The notes below the pieces were generated by a model. The model was not told the origin of the DNA and did no database searches. It was given only the letters and a program-made list of their open reading frames with translations. The translations under genes were made by a program, and so were the position numbers. Shown here in pieces: positions 51,909 through 62,171 of a stretch of DNA of 64,000 nucleotides (within the stretch, counting starts at the first letter, position 1; each line of letters opens with the position of its first letter). Where the stretch lies: assembly GCF_019655335.1 (NCBI RefSeq), contig NZ_BPFD01000012.1, forward strand, positions 1 through 64,000, written 5' to 3'. The DNA comes from Shewanella hafniensis (GTDB taxonomy: Bacteria > Pseudomonadota > Gammaproteobacteria > Enterobacterales > Shewanellaceae).

Positions 51909-52403
51909 ATGCAGACTCAGCAAAAGGCAGAAAGCGATCTATTACGCCTCTATGGGCGTATGATAACCATAGGGTTAGTGTTGGTTATCATGGCGGTGAT
52001 TGGTGCTAAGTACTTTTTTACCCTACCGCAAATCGCTGCCCGTGGATTAGAAGTCGATCATGCGCGTTTTTTAAATGTGCTGGTGATGGTGCGCTCCCAA
52101 TGGCTATCTTTGGGCAAGCCGCCGCAGATGCAGTTGAATTGGGAGGCGTTTGACAACATATCCAAAGACACTGAGTTTAGTGTCGTCGATATCAATAGTT
52201 TAGGATGGCCACAACCTAAACAGTTAAATGCCCAAGGTTGCCAAGATTTGTGGCAGCAACTTATGGGTGCCGAAGTGGATAACGCAGGGCTGGTTGCTGA
52301 TTATTTAGTTAAGGATAACAGCTGTCACTATCGGTCGCACAATGGCGATAGTTTAGGCTATCAACTGAACTCTGGCAGGGTCATTTTTTTGACTGCACCG
52401 TAA
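51909..52403 (+). CDS. mshF: MSHA biogenesis protein MshF
   Basis: A 164-residue protein with a cytoplasmic N-terminus, one membrane helix (about 14-38, MITIGLVLVIMAVIGAKYFFTLP) and a periplasmic domain (GLEVDHARFLNVLVMVRSQWL; two Cys at QGCQDL and NSCHYR). It has no close family beyond MSHA loci; its function is unknown. Position between mshG and mshB is standard. 50 bp separate it from mshG. Confidence 0.82.
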   Translation: MQTQQKAESDLLRLYGRMITIGLVLVIMAVIGAKYFFTLPQIAARGLEVDHARFLNVLVMVRSQWLSLGKPPQMQLNWEAFDNISKDTEFSVVDINSLGWPQPKQLNAQGCQDLWQQLMGAEVDNAGLVADYLVKDNSCHYRSHNGDSLGYQLNSGRVIFLTAP

Positions 52404-52479
52404 AATATTGTTAACTCAATGGCTTTTTAAAATTGATTTAGCTGTTAGAATAAAATTTCTGAGGTCTGGGGGCATATAT

Positions 52480-53106
52480 ATGAAAACTAAGCAAACAGGT
52501 TTCTCATTAATAGAGCTAGTGATTGTGATTGTGATTTTAGGGCTACTCGCCGCAACCGCGATCCCACGATTCTTAAATGTCACCGATGATGCTGAAGACG
52601 CCAGTGTTGACGGCGTGGCCGGTGGTTTATCGACTGCCGTTAGTTTTGTGCGTTCGCAGTGGGAAGTCGATGGGCGCCAAAATAGCAGCGTGATCTTGGA
52701 TGGTACGTTAGTTTCGCTCGATCCACGTTTTGGTTATCCTACAGGGACTTCCGTGACGACTGAGACGGATGCGACGGACATGAGGGATGCGAGTTGCCAA
52801 CAAGTATTTAATACTGTGCTGCAGAGTGCTCCACGTAACGTATTATTTAACCAAGATGCACGTAATCAACGTTATACTGTGCGTGTGATTGATGGCGCAG
52901 GTGGTAGTGCTAACTCAATTACTGGTGCAGTCGTCGCAGGTTTAGATTTATGTGTTTATCACCAAGTCGCTTCACTGGTGCTAAATCAAACGAATGGTGT
53001 TGCCACGCCAGCACCGGATTTAACAACAGCTGGTGCGAAAGGGATCGTGTATAACCCAGGTACAGGCAGAGTGTTAAGCTTCACCCAGACGCCATTTGTA
53101 CCATAA
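52480..53106 (+). CDS. mshB: MSHA minor pilin MshB
   Basis: A 208-residue prepilin: MKTKQTG|FSLIELVIVIVILGLLAATAIPRF. I chose ATG 52480 (CTGGGGG upstream); the longer frame would put over 20 residues before the leader. Globular domain contains QQVFNTVLQSAP and two Cys (ASCQQ, DLCVYH). Minor pilins of this type help initiate or cap the pilus. It lies just before mshA and probably shares its operon, but 127 bp with a regulatory repeat lie between them. Confidence 0.9.
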   Translation: MKTKQTGFSLIELVIVIVILGLLAATAIPRFLNVTDDAEDASVDGVAGGLSTAVSFVRSQWEVDGRQNSSVILDGTLVSLDPRFGYPTGTSVTTETDATDMRDASCQQVFNTVLQSAPRNVLFNQDARNQRYTVRVIDGAGGSANSITGAVVAGLDLCVYHQVASLVLNQTNGVATPAPDLTTAGAKGIVYNPGTGRVLSFTQTPFVP

Positions 53107-53190
53107 GCAGTAATTAATAGTTTCATTTTGTTCATGTTTTAAGTAGCTTAGTTTAAAAGTAATAGAGTCTAAAAGTGACTTAACTTAATT

Positions 53191-53211
53191 AGTACTCACA
53201 CGAGTACTCAC
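53191..53211. promoter_or_regulatory. Inverted and direct repeat in the mshA leader
   Basis: AGTACTC (53191-53197) and GAGTACT (53202-53208) are perfect inverted arms. The same bases also form direct repeats AGTACTCAC at 53191-53199 and 53203-53211. They end 22 bp before the mshA start, so they could be an RNA hairpin raising mRNA stability, or an operator. Confidence 0.5.
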
Positions 53212-53233
53212 TGATAAAGAAAGGTAGTTTGAT

Positions 53234-53791
53234 ATGAAAAGACAACAAGGTTTTACCTTAATTGAATTAGTCGTAGTGATCATTATCTTAGGTATTCTTG
53301 CTGTCACAGCGGCACCTAAGTTTATTAACCTGCAAGGTGATGCGCGTGCTTCTACAATTCAAGGAATGAAAGGGGCTATTCAAGGTGCCAATAGCTTAGT
53401 TTATTCAAAAGCGGCATTACTCGGTATTGAAGGTGCAGATACAGGTAGTGTTGATGTGCTCGGTAATACAGTTGCAGGGACTCCTGCGACAGCTACTGAC
53501 GATGTTCCGGTAGTATATGGTTATATGGCTGCAACTAAGGCTGCTTTAGAAAAGGGTATGGATGTTAAGTTTAATACTGGAACTTCCCCATCATCAGCAG
53601 TACCTTCTGGTGAAGATGCTGCTGATTGGATCATTGATGATACTACTACTGGTTCTGCGACTATTTGGCAACGTGGCGCTCCTGCTGATGTAACTACAAC
53701 TGGTTCTGAAGCAAGCTGTAAGATTGTTTATAAACAAGCAGCAAGTGCAGGTGCATTGCCAACGATTACTGTTACAGATAATGGTTGTTAA
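53234..53791 (+). CDS. mshA: MSHA major pilin MshA
   Basis: A 185-residue prepilin with minimal leader [30 protein letters not shown], Glu at +5. Globular domain rich in Ala/Gly/Thr; disulfide candidates are Cys in EASCKIVY and the terminal Cys185 (TVTDNGC). AGAAAGG is 8 nt upstream. It is the pilus fibre subunit. A strong terminator right after the gene (53804-53832) and a repeat-containing leader suggest specially high expression relative to neighbours. Confidence 0.95.
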   Translation: MKRQQGFTLIELVVVIIILGILAVTAAPKFINLQGDARASTIQGMKGAIQGANSLVYSKAALLGIEGADTGSVDVLGNTVAGTPATATDDVPVVYGYMAATKAALEKGMDVKFNTGTSPSSAVPSGEDAADWIIDDTTTGSATIWQRGAPADVTTTGSEASCKIVYKQAASAGALPTITVTDNGC

Positions 53792-53803
53792 TTTGAATTA
53801 CGG

Positions 53804-53832
53804 AAAAGGCCTGCCTAGCAGGCCTTTTTTTT
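53804..53832 (+). terminator. Strong terminator after mshA
   Basis: AAAAGGCCTGC (53804-53814) pairs perfectly with GCAGGCCTTTT (53818-53828) around CTA, with T's to 53832. It separates mshA from mshCDOPQ, so those genes need read-through or their own promoter. Confidence 0.92.
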
Positions 53833-53924
53833 AGGTAAAATGCGGTTCTTGCATGCTGTTAAATAAATGAGTCCGCCAAGAATTTACCGACATTTATTTG
53901 CGTTAATCAGATAGTTGGCAGAAA

Positions 53925-53956
53925 CTGAAGCTAGAAGCTAGAAGCTAGAAGCTAGA
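53925..53956. repeat. Heptanucleotide tandem repeat (CTAGAAG) upstream of mshC
   Basis: CTAGAAG repeats three times (53931-53951), followed by a partial CTAGA unit and preceded by a related CTGAAG. It sits 36 bp before mshC in the gap between the mshA terminator and the second half of the locus, where a promoter is expected. Tandem repeats whose unit is not a multiple of three can change length by slippage; the copy number here is low. Confidence 0.75.
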
Positions 53957-53991
53957 TTCTAGAACCTCACCATCAGCAACCAAAGCGAGTG

Positions 53992-54480
53992 ATGCTTAAA
54001 TTCTCTATGTCAAAACAGGCCGGATTTACTTTAGTAGAATTAGTAACCACCATCATCTTGATTTCAATTCTTGCTGTGGTGGTACTGCCACGCCTGTTTA
54101 CTCAGTCTTCCTACAGTGCCTATAGTTTACGTAACGAGTTCATTAGCGAGCTGCGTCAAGTACAGCAAAAAGCGCTCAATAATACCGACAGGTGTTTTCG
54201 TGTAACCGTCTCTGGCACTGGCTATCAAGTGAGTCAATTCTCTACCCGAAATGGGGCCGTTTGTTCTGGTACCGCATTATCACCAAACCCGCTTTATACC
54301 GAAGCTTTTCAAGGCGGTGCTCAATTAGTGCTAGTGAGCACTAACAGCAGCAACTTCAGCCTTGATTTCGATATCGATGGTAGCACTTCGTTGGCTTGTA
54401 ATGGGTCATGCATTAATGTGATTGCTAATGACACTGTGATGATTAACGTCTCCAGCGAGGGTTATATTTATGCGAATTAA
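53992..54480 (+). CDS. mshC: MSHA minor pilin MshC
   Basis: A 162-residue prepilin-like protein: MLKFSMSKQAG|FTLVELVTTIILISILAVVVLPRLF. ATG 53992 (11-residue leader) is chosen; ATG 54007 would give a 6-residue leader, and neither has a strong ribosome site. Globular part has Cys in DRCFRV, AVCSG and LACNGSCIN. It overlaps mshD by 11 bp. Confidence 0.85.
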   Translation: MLKFSMSKQAGFTLVELVTTIILISILAVVVLPRLFTQSSYSAYSLRNEFISELRQVQQKALNNTDRCFRVTVSGTGYQVSQFSTRNGAVCSGTALSPNPLYTEAFQGGAQLVLVSTNSSNFSLDFDIDGSTSLACNGSCINVIANDTVMINVSSEGYIYAN

Positions 54481-55048
54481 TCCTCTACTGTTTTTAATAA
54501 AAAAATCAATAAAAGCATCCAAAAAAGCCAAACCACAGCAGGGTTTTACCCTTATCGAATTAGTGATTGGGATGCTGGTGATTGCCATTGCGATAGTGAT
54601 GCTAACCAGCATGTTATTTCCACAGGCGGATCGTGCGGCTAAGACTTTGCATAGAGTGAAGAGTGCCGAGCTTGCTCATTCGGTGATGAATGAGATCTGG
54701 GGCAAGCGTTACGATCAAAACACTAATGCCAATGGCGGTGTGCCTGCCTGTGGTAGTCCGTTAGGATTACCTTGCTCAAATGTGACCAGTTTAGGGCCAT
54801 CAGAGTGGAAATGGCCTAATGAAGGCGAGGGCCGTAACGATTTTAACGATGTGGACGATTATCACGGTTTAAGTCAAAACGCCACTATGCTCAATTCGAG
54901 CCAAACCTATTTAGATGCTTATCCTAACTATCGTTTAAACGTCACTGTCGCCTATGGGCCTGCGCCCAATACTAAGCTAGTCACCATTAATGTGACTACG
55001 CCGGACAACGAAGTGATCACTTACAATCTGGTGAGGAGCAATTACTAA
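54470..55048 (+). CDS. mshD: MSHA minor pilin MshD
   Basis: A 192-residue prepilin: a long basic leader (KKSIKASKKAKPQQG)|FTLIELVIGMLVIAIAIVMLTSMLFP, then a globular part with two Cys in a short loop (PACGSPLGLPCSN). ATG overlaps mshC's end; stop overlaps mshO by 1 bp (TAATG). Confidence 0.88.
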   Translation: MRINPLLFLIKKSIKASKKAKPQQGFTLIELVIGMLVIAIAIVMLTSMLFPQADRAAKTLHRVKSAELAHSVMNEIWGKRYDQNTNANGGVPACGSPLGLPCSNVTSLGPSEWKWPNEGEGRNDFNDVDDYHGLSQNATMLNSSQTYLDAYPNYRLNVTVAYGPAPNTKLVTINVTTPDNEVITYNLVRSNY

Positions 55049-55920
55049 TGGGCTCTTCAACTGCACAGCGTATGCAAGCATCCACACGGGGATTTACCTT
55101 AGTCGAGATGGTCACAGTGATCTTGATTCTGGGGATTCTTGTGGTCGGGGTGAGTAGCTTTATTATTTTTGGTACGCGGATTTTTGTGGAGTCGAGTTCA
55201 GTCGATCAAGTGCTAAGTCAGAGCCGTTTTGCTGTTGAGCGAGTGACCCGTGAGTTGCGCAGTGCCTTACCTAATAGCTTGCGAGTTAATACCGATTCGC
55301 TGACCTATCAATGTGTTGAGTTTGTGCCTATCGAAGCCAGCACGACTTATCTAACCATGCCAATTGTGCCTACTGCTGCCGCGAGCGCAGGGATAGTTAT
55401 TCTAGATAATACCGCGAGTGCGATTCGTGTGAATCAATTCGCTTGGATCTATCCCTTGATTGATGCCGATGTCTATAACAGCGCCAGACAAAAACGGGCA
55501 CAGGTTAAAACGATTGCTACTGCGCCTTCCCCTTTGGAGCATCAAGTGACGCTGACTTTTACTGCGCCAACACGTTTTGCCGAAGCATCACCACGACAAA
55601 GGATCTATTTTGCTTCAAGCCCTGTGAGCTATTGTTTTGAAAAGGGGCCAAGCGGCAATGAATTACAATTATTGCGTTATGCTGGTTATAGCTTTAATGC
55701 CGTTCAGCCAAATCCTGCCGCTATGCCTGCCACTATGGGCACGGGCGTGCTAATGGCACAAAGTGTGGCAAATGCTTTAAATAATGGTGCAGATTTGCCG
55801 TTTATTTTAACGCCATCTAGCCTAGTGAATAATGCCATGGTGCATTTACAACCGCGGTTTAATGTTAATGGTGAGACGTTCCAATATCGACATCAAGTGC
55901 AGGTGATCAATGTCCCTTAA
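55048..55920 (+). CDS. mshO: MSHA minor pilin/pseudopilin MshO
   Basis: A 290-residue prepilin: leader to G|FTLVEMVTVILILGILVVGVSSFIIF with the usual +5 Glu, then a long globular domain (two Cys: YQCVEF, SYCFEK). Larger minor pilins of this type resemble GspJ/PilW tip components. Overlaps mshD by 1 bp and mshP by 11 bp. Confidence 0.88.
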   Translation: MGSSTAQRMQASTRGFTLVEMVTVILILGILVVGVSSFIIFGTRIFVESSSVDQVLSQSRFAVERVTRELRSALPNSLRVNTDSLTYQCVEFVPIEASTTYLTMPIVPTAAASAGIVILDNTASAIRVNQFAWIYPLIDADVYNSARQKRAQVKTIATAPSPLEHQVTLTFTAPTRFAEASPRQRIYFASSPVSYCFEKGPSGNELQLLRYAGYSFNAVQPNPAAMPATMGTGVLMAQSVANALNNGADLPFILTPSSLVNNAMVHLQPRFNVNGETFQYRHQVQVINVP

Positions 55921-56398
55921 TTTATATCGTCAATCGACAGGTCATCACTCGGTCATGCGGATCTTACCCAGAACATCACTAGCAAGGTCGCAACGAACCG
56001 CTTTACCTGCGCGTCAACGCGGCAGTGCATTGATTATTGGCGTGTTTGTGATCACTGTGATGTTTCTACTGGCGTCAGCCCTGATCAATATTGTGCAGGA
56101 TGGGGATACTGGATTAACCCAAGAGGTGTGGGGCACGCGTGCTTTTGCTGCTGCGAATAGTGGCGCCGATGCCGCGTTGGCTAAGTTGTTTCCATTGAAT
56201 GGTAACGCCGTAACGTGTTTAGCATCAGATGTTTGGACACCGCCCGATGTAACTGGTTTTCATGCCTGTAATGTTGAGCTAAGTTGTAAAGAATATACAG
56301 TAGACACAGTTATTCAATATAGGATCAACAGTAAAGCGGTATGTGAAAGCGGCGAGACCCGTGCAAGCCGACAAGTTGAGGTAGAAGCCCGTGGTTAA
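55910..56398 (+). CDS. mshP: MSHA biogenesis protein MshP (PilX-like)
   Basis: A 162-residue protein with a long basic leader then RQRGSALIIGVFVITVMFLLASALINI, a PilX/GspK-like N-terminus in which the residue after Gly is Ser rather than Phe. The mature part has Cys in VTCLAS, HACNVELSC and AVCESG. It overlaps mshO by 11 bp and mshQ by 8 bp. Confidence 0.85.
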   Translation: MSLNLYRQSTGHHSVMRILPRTSLARSQRTALPARQRGSALIIGVFVITVMFLLASALINIVQDGDTGLTQEVWGTRAFAAANSGADAALAKLFPLNGNAVTCLASDVWTPPDVTGFHACNVELSCKEYTVDTVIQYRINSKAVCESGETRASRQVEVEARG

Positions 56399-59300
56399 TA
56401 ATCTACGTTTCACGTTGTTTGCCATTTTATGCGTATTCTGTTGGCAGGTGGCAGCGGTACCTCAGTGTGACAGTATTTTTACATCTCCTCCCTCTGGGAA
56501 TCATGCGCCATTTGGGCTGGAACCCCCTCCTGGTATTTTGGTGCCACCACTAAGTAACTTATCTTGTGACTCTGGTACTTGCGATCGCTCTGGTGGAAAT
56601 GTGTTTACTCCGGGGGATTATGATTATAATTTTGGTGATTTCAAGAATGGCACAGTTATCAAGACAACTGGCGTTACATCCCGTCTCTATTTTAATAGCT
56701 TGAATCTGACGAATGTTAATATAAATCTCACTGGCGCCGCTGAAAATTTAATTATTTATGTTGCAGGTTCGTTGAGTATTACCGGTCAAAACAAAATCAA
56801 TGCCATTATCTATGTTGCGGGCTCCGTTACCATCAGCGGTAATAGCGAAATCACAGGTGCGATTGGTGCTGGAGGTGCTCTGAGTATTTCTGGCAATAGT
56901 AATGTGACATTCGATCAAAATACTATTAATAATGCTGATTTTAATGGTATGTGTGGTGCGAGTGCTTTCAATCTCCAATTTGGTAAAGCAACGTCAACCT
57001 CGGTTACCTTCGATCATGTGTTTCCATCTGGTGTTACTCCATTAGTATTTTTAATGCCGACGATTTTGTCGTCAAACCCAAGTGGCTATGGTCCCTCGTC
57101 GGCGTTTATCAGTAGCGTATCAGCGACTGGTTTTAGCTGGACTCAGCGGCAACCTCCAAGTAGCACTGCGGCGATCACTATGCCCGAAGTACACTGGATA
57201 GCTGTGACGCCAGGCAGTTATGCTCTATCCGATGGTAAGCGGTTGACGGCGGGTACTGTGGTGACTAACAGTGCTTTGAACATGCCATCGTCAGCCTGGG
57301 TCAATCAAACGCTCGACTCAGGTTTGAGCGTACGGTTAAACCAATTACAAACCCGCAATAATAATTGTTGGTTGACTAGCGTGTCGCAGCCAAGCGTTAA
57401 CGGTATTTCGCTTAATATGGATACGTCAGAAGTCTACACTGGAAAAGGCACAAGCCGGCGCTGTCAGCCTAGTAATTTCAATACATTAGCCAATGAAACC
57501 ATTGCTTATCTAGCCATTGAGCCTGGTGTAGGCACGATAACTCTGAATGGCGAGCCGATTAACTATCAGTTTGCCAACGCCTTGACTCATGGCTCGGGAA
57601 ATTCAGCTCGTGACTTAGTAACTCAATGTACCTTTAATACCAGCTTAACTGGCTTTAGCAATCCTCCAACATTAGTGGCTGGAAAGTCTTCTCGCCTAGG
57701 TGGTGATGGTGGCTGGTTAAGACGCTGTAATCTGAGTGCAACTCAAGTCAGTATGGTAAACGATGAAGATACCTATGGCGACAATGAACGTAGTCATCTT
57801 GCTGAAAATTATGATTTTATAGCGCTTGAGAAAGTCGCGCCAGTTGAAGAGTGTTTTACTGATGAGTTTTCCCGCAGCAGCTTAGGCAATGATTGGGCAA
57901 CGAAAGTGCTGGGTTCTTCTACTCCGCCGGCTATCAACGGGGGGCGACTAAGAATAACGCCAGCATTGGGTAATCAGGCCACTGCAAGTACTTACCAGCG
58001 GTTATTTCCTGCTGAAGGTAATCTCGTCACGATAGAGTTTGATTATTATGCTTGGTCACCGTCATCTGGAACGGGTGGTGATGGTGTAGCGGTTATTTTA
58101 TCGGATGCTTCTGTTACACCGCAACCTGGCAGCTTTGGCGGTTCGCTCGGTTATGCACAACGTGATGATGGTACGCCGGGCTTTGCGGGAGGTTGGATTG
58201 GTGTCGGTTTGGATGAGTATGGTAATTTTTCCAATCCGAATGAGGGGAAGATCGGTGGCCCTGGATTTAGATCTCAATCGGTAACATTACGCGGTTCTGT
58301 GGCGGCAAATTATCAGTATTTGGCTGGTACCGCGGCGAATTTGAATCCTAGAATTGATGTTCGTAGTACGTCAACCGCAGCACCCAATCATAAATATCGG
58401 ATTAAAGTTGATTCGACTATCACAGGTCAAGCTTGGGTATCGCTAGACAGAGATGTGCGTGATGGTAATGGATATCAGGTACTTGTCCCTCGATTTAATG
58501 CGAGAGCGATATCAGGTCAAGATTCTGTTCCTGCCGATTTTTATCTGTCATTTACGGGTTCTACTGGTGGCGCCAATAACAACCACGAAATCGATAATTT
58601 TAAAGTTTGTGCAATAAAATCCAAACCGATTGGCTTACAAGTACATCATTTTGAATTTGATTACTCATCATCACCGCTCACCTGTAAGGCAGAGCCTATG
58701 CAGATCAAAGCGTGTGCTGATGGAAACACTCCTTGTACCCCGTTTACTGACCCAGTTAGTGCGCAATTGTCATTGAGTCCTGCAACTAATGGCGGTTGGT
58801 ACCAAAATGGCAGTAGTGTTAGTAATGTCGGTTTCATCAACGGAATCGCCTCTGTTGACTTACGTCATAATGTCACCACCCCAGTAACAATCGGAGTATC
58901 GAGTTCAAATCCTGCCACCGTCCCTGGTAGTAATACCTTGTGCCGCAGTGGCGCTGGCGCGTTATCAACCGCGGCTTGTACGCTGTCATTTGCAGATAGC
59001 GGCTTTTTAATTGATATGCCAGATAAATTGGCCAATAAAGCCCAAAATGCGACTATTTCTGCGGTCAGGAAGTCAAACGACAACCTAGAGTGCGTGCCGA
59101 CGTTTGCTGGTCAAACAAAAAGGGTCGATTTATGGAGTCAATATATTTCGCCTGTCGCTGCATCTATGTTTACCCCAACAGCCGTTAGCGTTAACTCAAC
59201 GCCTATCAGCGGTTCGAGTTCGTCACCTTCTCCCCTGAATTTATCCTTTGATGCCAGCGGTAAAGCAACAATAGCGGTTAATTATAGCGACGCTGGTAAA

Positions 59301-60737
59301 GTTGGGCTAAACGCCAAATATACTGGTGTTGCAGGCACTCCCGATGAAGGGCTGGTGATGATAGGTAGCGATCCCTTCGTCAGTTTTCCAGTTGGTCTGT
59401 GTGTTACGCCCAAAGACAGCGGTGCTTTGTGCCCTGCGGGAGACGTTAGCTGCGCTGTGTATAAAAAAGCCGGTGAGAGTTTTAATTTGCAGATTGCTGC
59501 TAAAGCCTGGGTTGCAGATAACGACAGTAATTATTGCGATAACCCAAGTACGCCTAATTACGTTCAATCCGGTATTGTATTGTCGAGTCAATTGGTGGCG
59601 CCAAGCTCTGGTGTTCAGGGGGGAGTAGGTATTGCCAGTTACGATCAAGTGGCTGCGACAAATAATCTTAATACAATTGTCCAAAGCATCAGTGAAGTCG
59701 GGGTGTTTACATTTAGTGCTGCGCCGCCAGCGAGTTACTTGGGATCGAGTTTTTACTCAATACCACAGGCAAAAAGTGCCAACATCGGCCGATTTGTCCC
59801 CGACCGCTTTGAAGTGACCACATCGAGTGTGGTGCCTGCGTGTAGCAGTGCCTTTAGCTATATGGACCAACCCTTTGATGTGGCATTTAATCTTAAAGCG
59901 CTAAATATCGCTGGCGTTGTGACCAAAAATTATCGTGGCAGTTTTGCTAAGGCATCAGGATTGCTGGTGGGGGAAAATAATGACGATAGCAATGATATGC
60001 AGGCTCGTTTAAATGACGTGGTTGTAGCTTTGCAATCGAGTTCTTGGGCGATAGGTGAGGCTAACATAGATTATCAACCTCATTTCTCGCGCCTCCCTGC
60101 TTTAGTCGGTGGTGAAGTTGATGGTCCCTATGAACAGATGCTGTTGGGGATTAAAGTATTTGATAATGACGGTAATGTGAGTTCAGTAGCAACACCCAAT
60201 ATGAATGCTTCCACCCTTGGCGACTGCAGTGTCGGTAGCAATTGTGATGCAGTTGTATTATCCGCTAACCAACAGAAATATCGTCACGGCCGTGTGGTGA
60301 TGGATAACACCTATGGTCCTGAGACAGAAATACTGCGTATGCCGACTCGGGCCGAATATTGGGATGGTAGCAGTTGGGTACTGAATACCAACGATAACTG
60401 CACAACGGCAGTGTATGCTTTGGGTTCGCAGGTTGATCATTCCACTCTTGGTTACAATTTTGATCCCGACTTAGTGGCGGGACAAAGTGTTGTGCGTTCT
60501 GGCGGGACTGCAACATTCCAAGCTGGCCAATTTGAGTTGCTCTGGCAAGCTGTCACCTCAAGTGGTGCGCCATACCGCGGTCAAGTGACGGCGCCCTTGG
60601 ATGTGCCGCCATGGCTAGAATGGTACTGGAATTGGAATGGCGTATCACCAAGCGTTCTCACAGAACCGCGGGCGAGCGCGTATTTTGGCCGTTATCGTGG
60701 CCATGACAAAATCATCTATTGGCGTGAGGTAAACTAA
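56391..60737 (+). CDS. mshQ: MSHA-associated giant adhesin-like protein MshQ
   Basis: A 1448-residue exported protein starting with GTG (VVNNLRFTLFAILCVFCWQVAA signal). Domains by eye: a repetitive polymer-forming beta segment (about 80-190, SLSITGQNKINAIIYVAGS); two lectin-like repeats of the H-type/WSC-like pattern (about 193-290 and 394-480, with FGKATSTSVTFDHVFPSG); a LamG/concanavalin-like domain (about 485-740, FDYYAWSPSSGTGGDGVAVILSD); and a long DUF6701-type C-terminal part (742-1448, many SSS and GxG turns). It is the last gene of the locus and the only obvious candidate tip adhesin or pilus-associated lectin. Overlaps mshP by 8 bp; terminator at 60915. Confidence 0.85.
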   Translation: MVNNLRFTLFAILCVFCWQVAAVPQCDSIFTSPPSGNHAPFGLEPPPGILVPPLSNLSCDSGTCDRSGGNVFTPGDYDYNFGDFKNGTVIKTTGVTSRLYFNSLNLTNVNINLTGAAENLIIYVAGSLSITGQNKINAIIYVAGSVTISGNSEITGAIGAGGALSISGNSNVTFDQNTINNADFNGMCGASAFNLQFGKATSTSVTFDHVFPSGVTPLVFLMPTILSSNPSGYGPSSAFISSVSATGFSWTQRQPPSSTAAITMPEVHWIAVTPGSYALSDGKRLTAGTVVTNSALNMPSSAWVNQTLDSGLSVRLNQLQTRNNNCWLTSVSQPSVNGISLNMDTSEVYTGKGTSRRCQPSNFNTLANETIAYLAIEPGVGTITLNGEPINYQFANALTHGSGNSARDLVTQCTFNTSLTGFSNPPTLVAGKSSRLGGDGGWLRRCNLSATQVSMVNDEDTYGDNERSHLAENYDFIALEKVAPVEECFTDEFSRSSLGNDWATKVLGSSTPPAINGGRLRITPALGNQATASTYQRLFPAEGNLVTIEFDYYAWSPSSGTGGDGVAVILSDASVTPQPGSFGGSLGYAQRDDGTPGFAGGWIGVGLDEYGNFSNPNEGKIGGPGFRSQSVTLRGSVAANYQYLAGTAANLNPRIDVRSTSTAAPNHKYRIKVDSTITGQAWVSLDRDVRDGNGYQVLVPRFNARAISGQDSVPADFYLSFTGSTGGANNNHEIDNFKVCAIKSKPIGLQVHHFEFDYSSSPLTCKAEPMQIKACADGNTPCTPFTDPVSAQLSLSPATNGGWYQNGSSVSNVGFINGIASVDLRHNVTTPVTIGVSSSNPATVPGSNTLCRSGAGALSTAACTLSFADSGFLIDMPDKLANKAQNATISAVRKSNDNLECVPTFAGQTKRVDLWSQYISPVAASMFTPTAVSVNSTPISGSSSSPSPLNLSFDASGKATIAVNYSDAGKVGLNAKYTGVAGTPDEGLVMIGSDPFVSFPVGLCVTPKDSGALCPAGDVSCAVYKKAGESFNLQIAAKAWVADNDSNYCDNPSTPNYVQSGIVLSSQLVAPSSGVQGGVGIASYDQVAATNNLNTIVQSISEVGVFTFSAAPPASYLGSSFYSIPQAKSANIGRFVPDRFEVTTSSVVPACSSAFSYMDQPFDVAFNLKALNIAGVVTKNYRGSFAKASGLLVGENNDDSNDMQARLNDVVVALQSSSWAIGEANIDYQPHFSRLPALVGGEVDGPYEQMLLGIKVFDNDGNVSSVATPNMNASTLGDCSVGSNCDAVVLSANQQKYRHGRVVMDNTYGPETEILRMPTRAEYWDGSSWVLNTNDNCTTAVYALGSQVDHSTLGYNFDPDLVAGQSVVRSGGTATFQAGQFELLWQAVTSSGAPYRGQVTAPLDVPPWLEWYWNWNGVSPSVLTEPRASAYFGRYRGHDKIIYWREVN

Positions 60738-62127
<1,390 letters not shown>

Positions 62128-62143
62128 TTTAACTTCGGTATAG

Positions 62144-62160
62144 GGCGGTTAATCACCGCC
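62144..62160 (+). terminator. Hairpin between mreB and mreC, possible partial terminator
   Basis: GGCGGT (62144-62149) pairs with ACCGCC (62155-62160) around TAATC, just before the mreC start. Only TTAGCTTTCC follows, so it probably attenuates rather than stops transcription, allowing more MreB than MreC. Confidence 0.5.
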
Positions 62161-62171
62161 TTAGCTTTCCT

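Noticed and set aside
53925..53956. CRISPR array
   Set aside because: The heptamers are contiguous without spacers; no Cas genes in the window.
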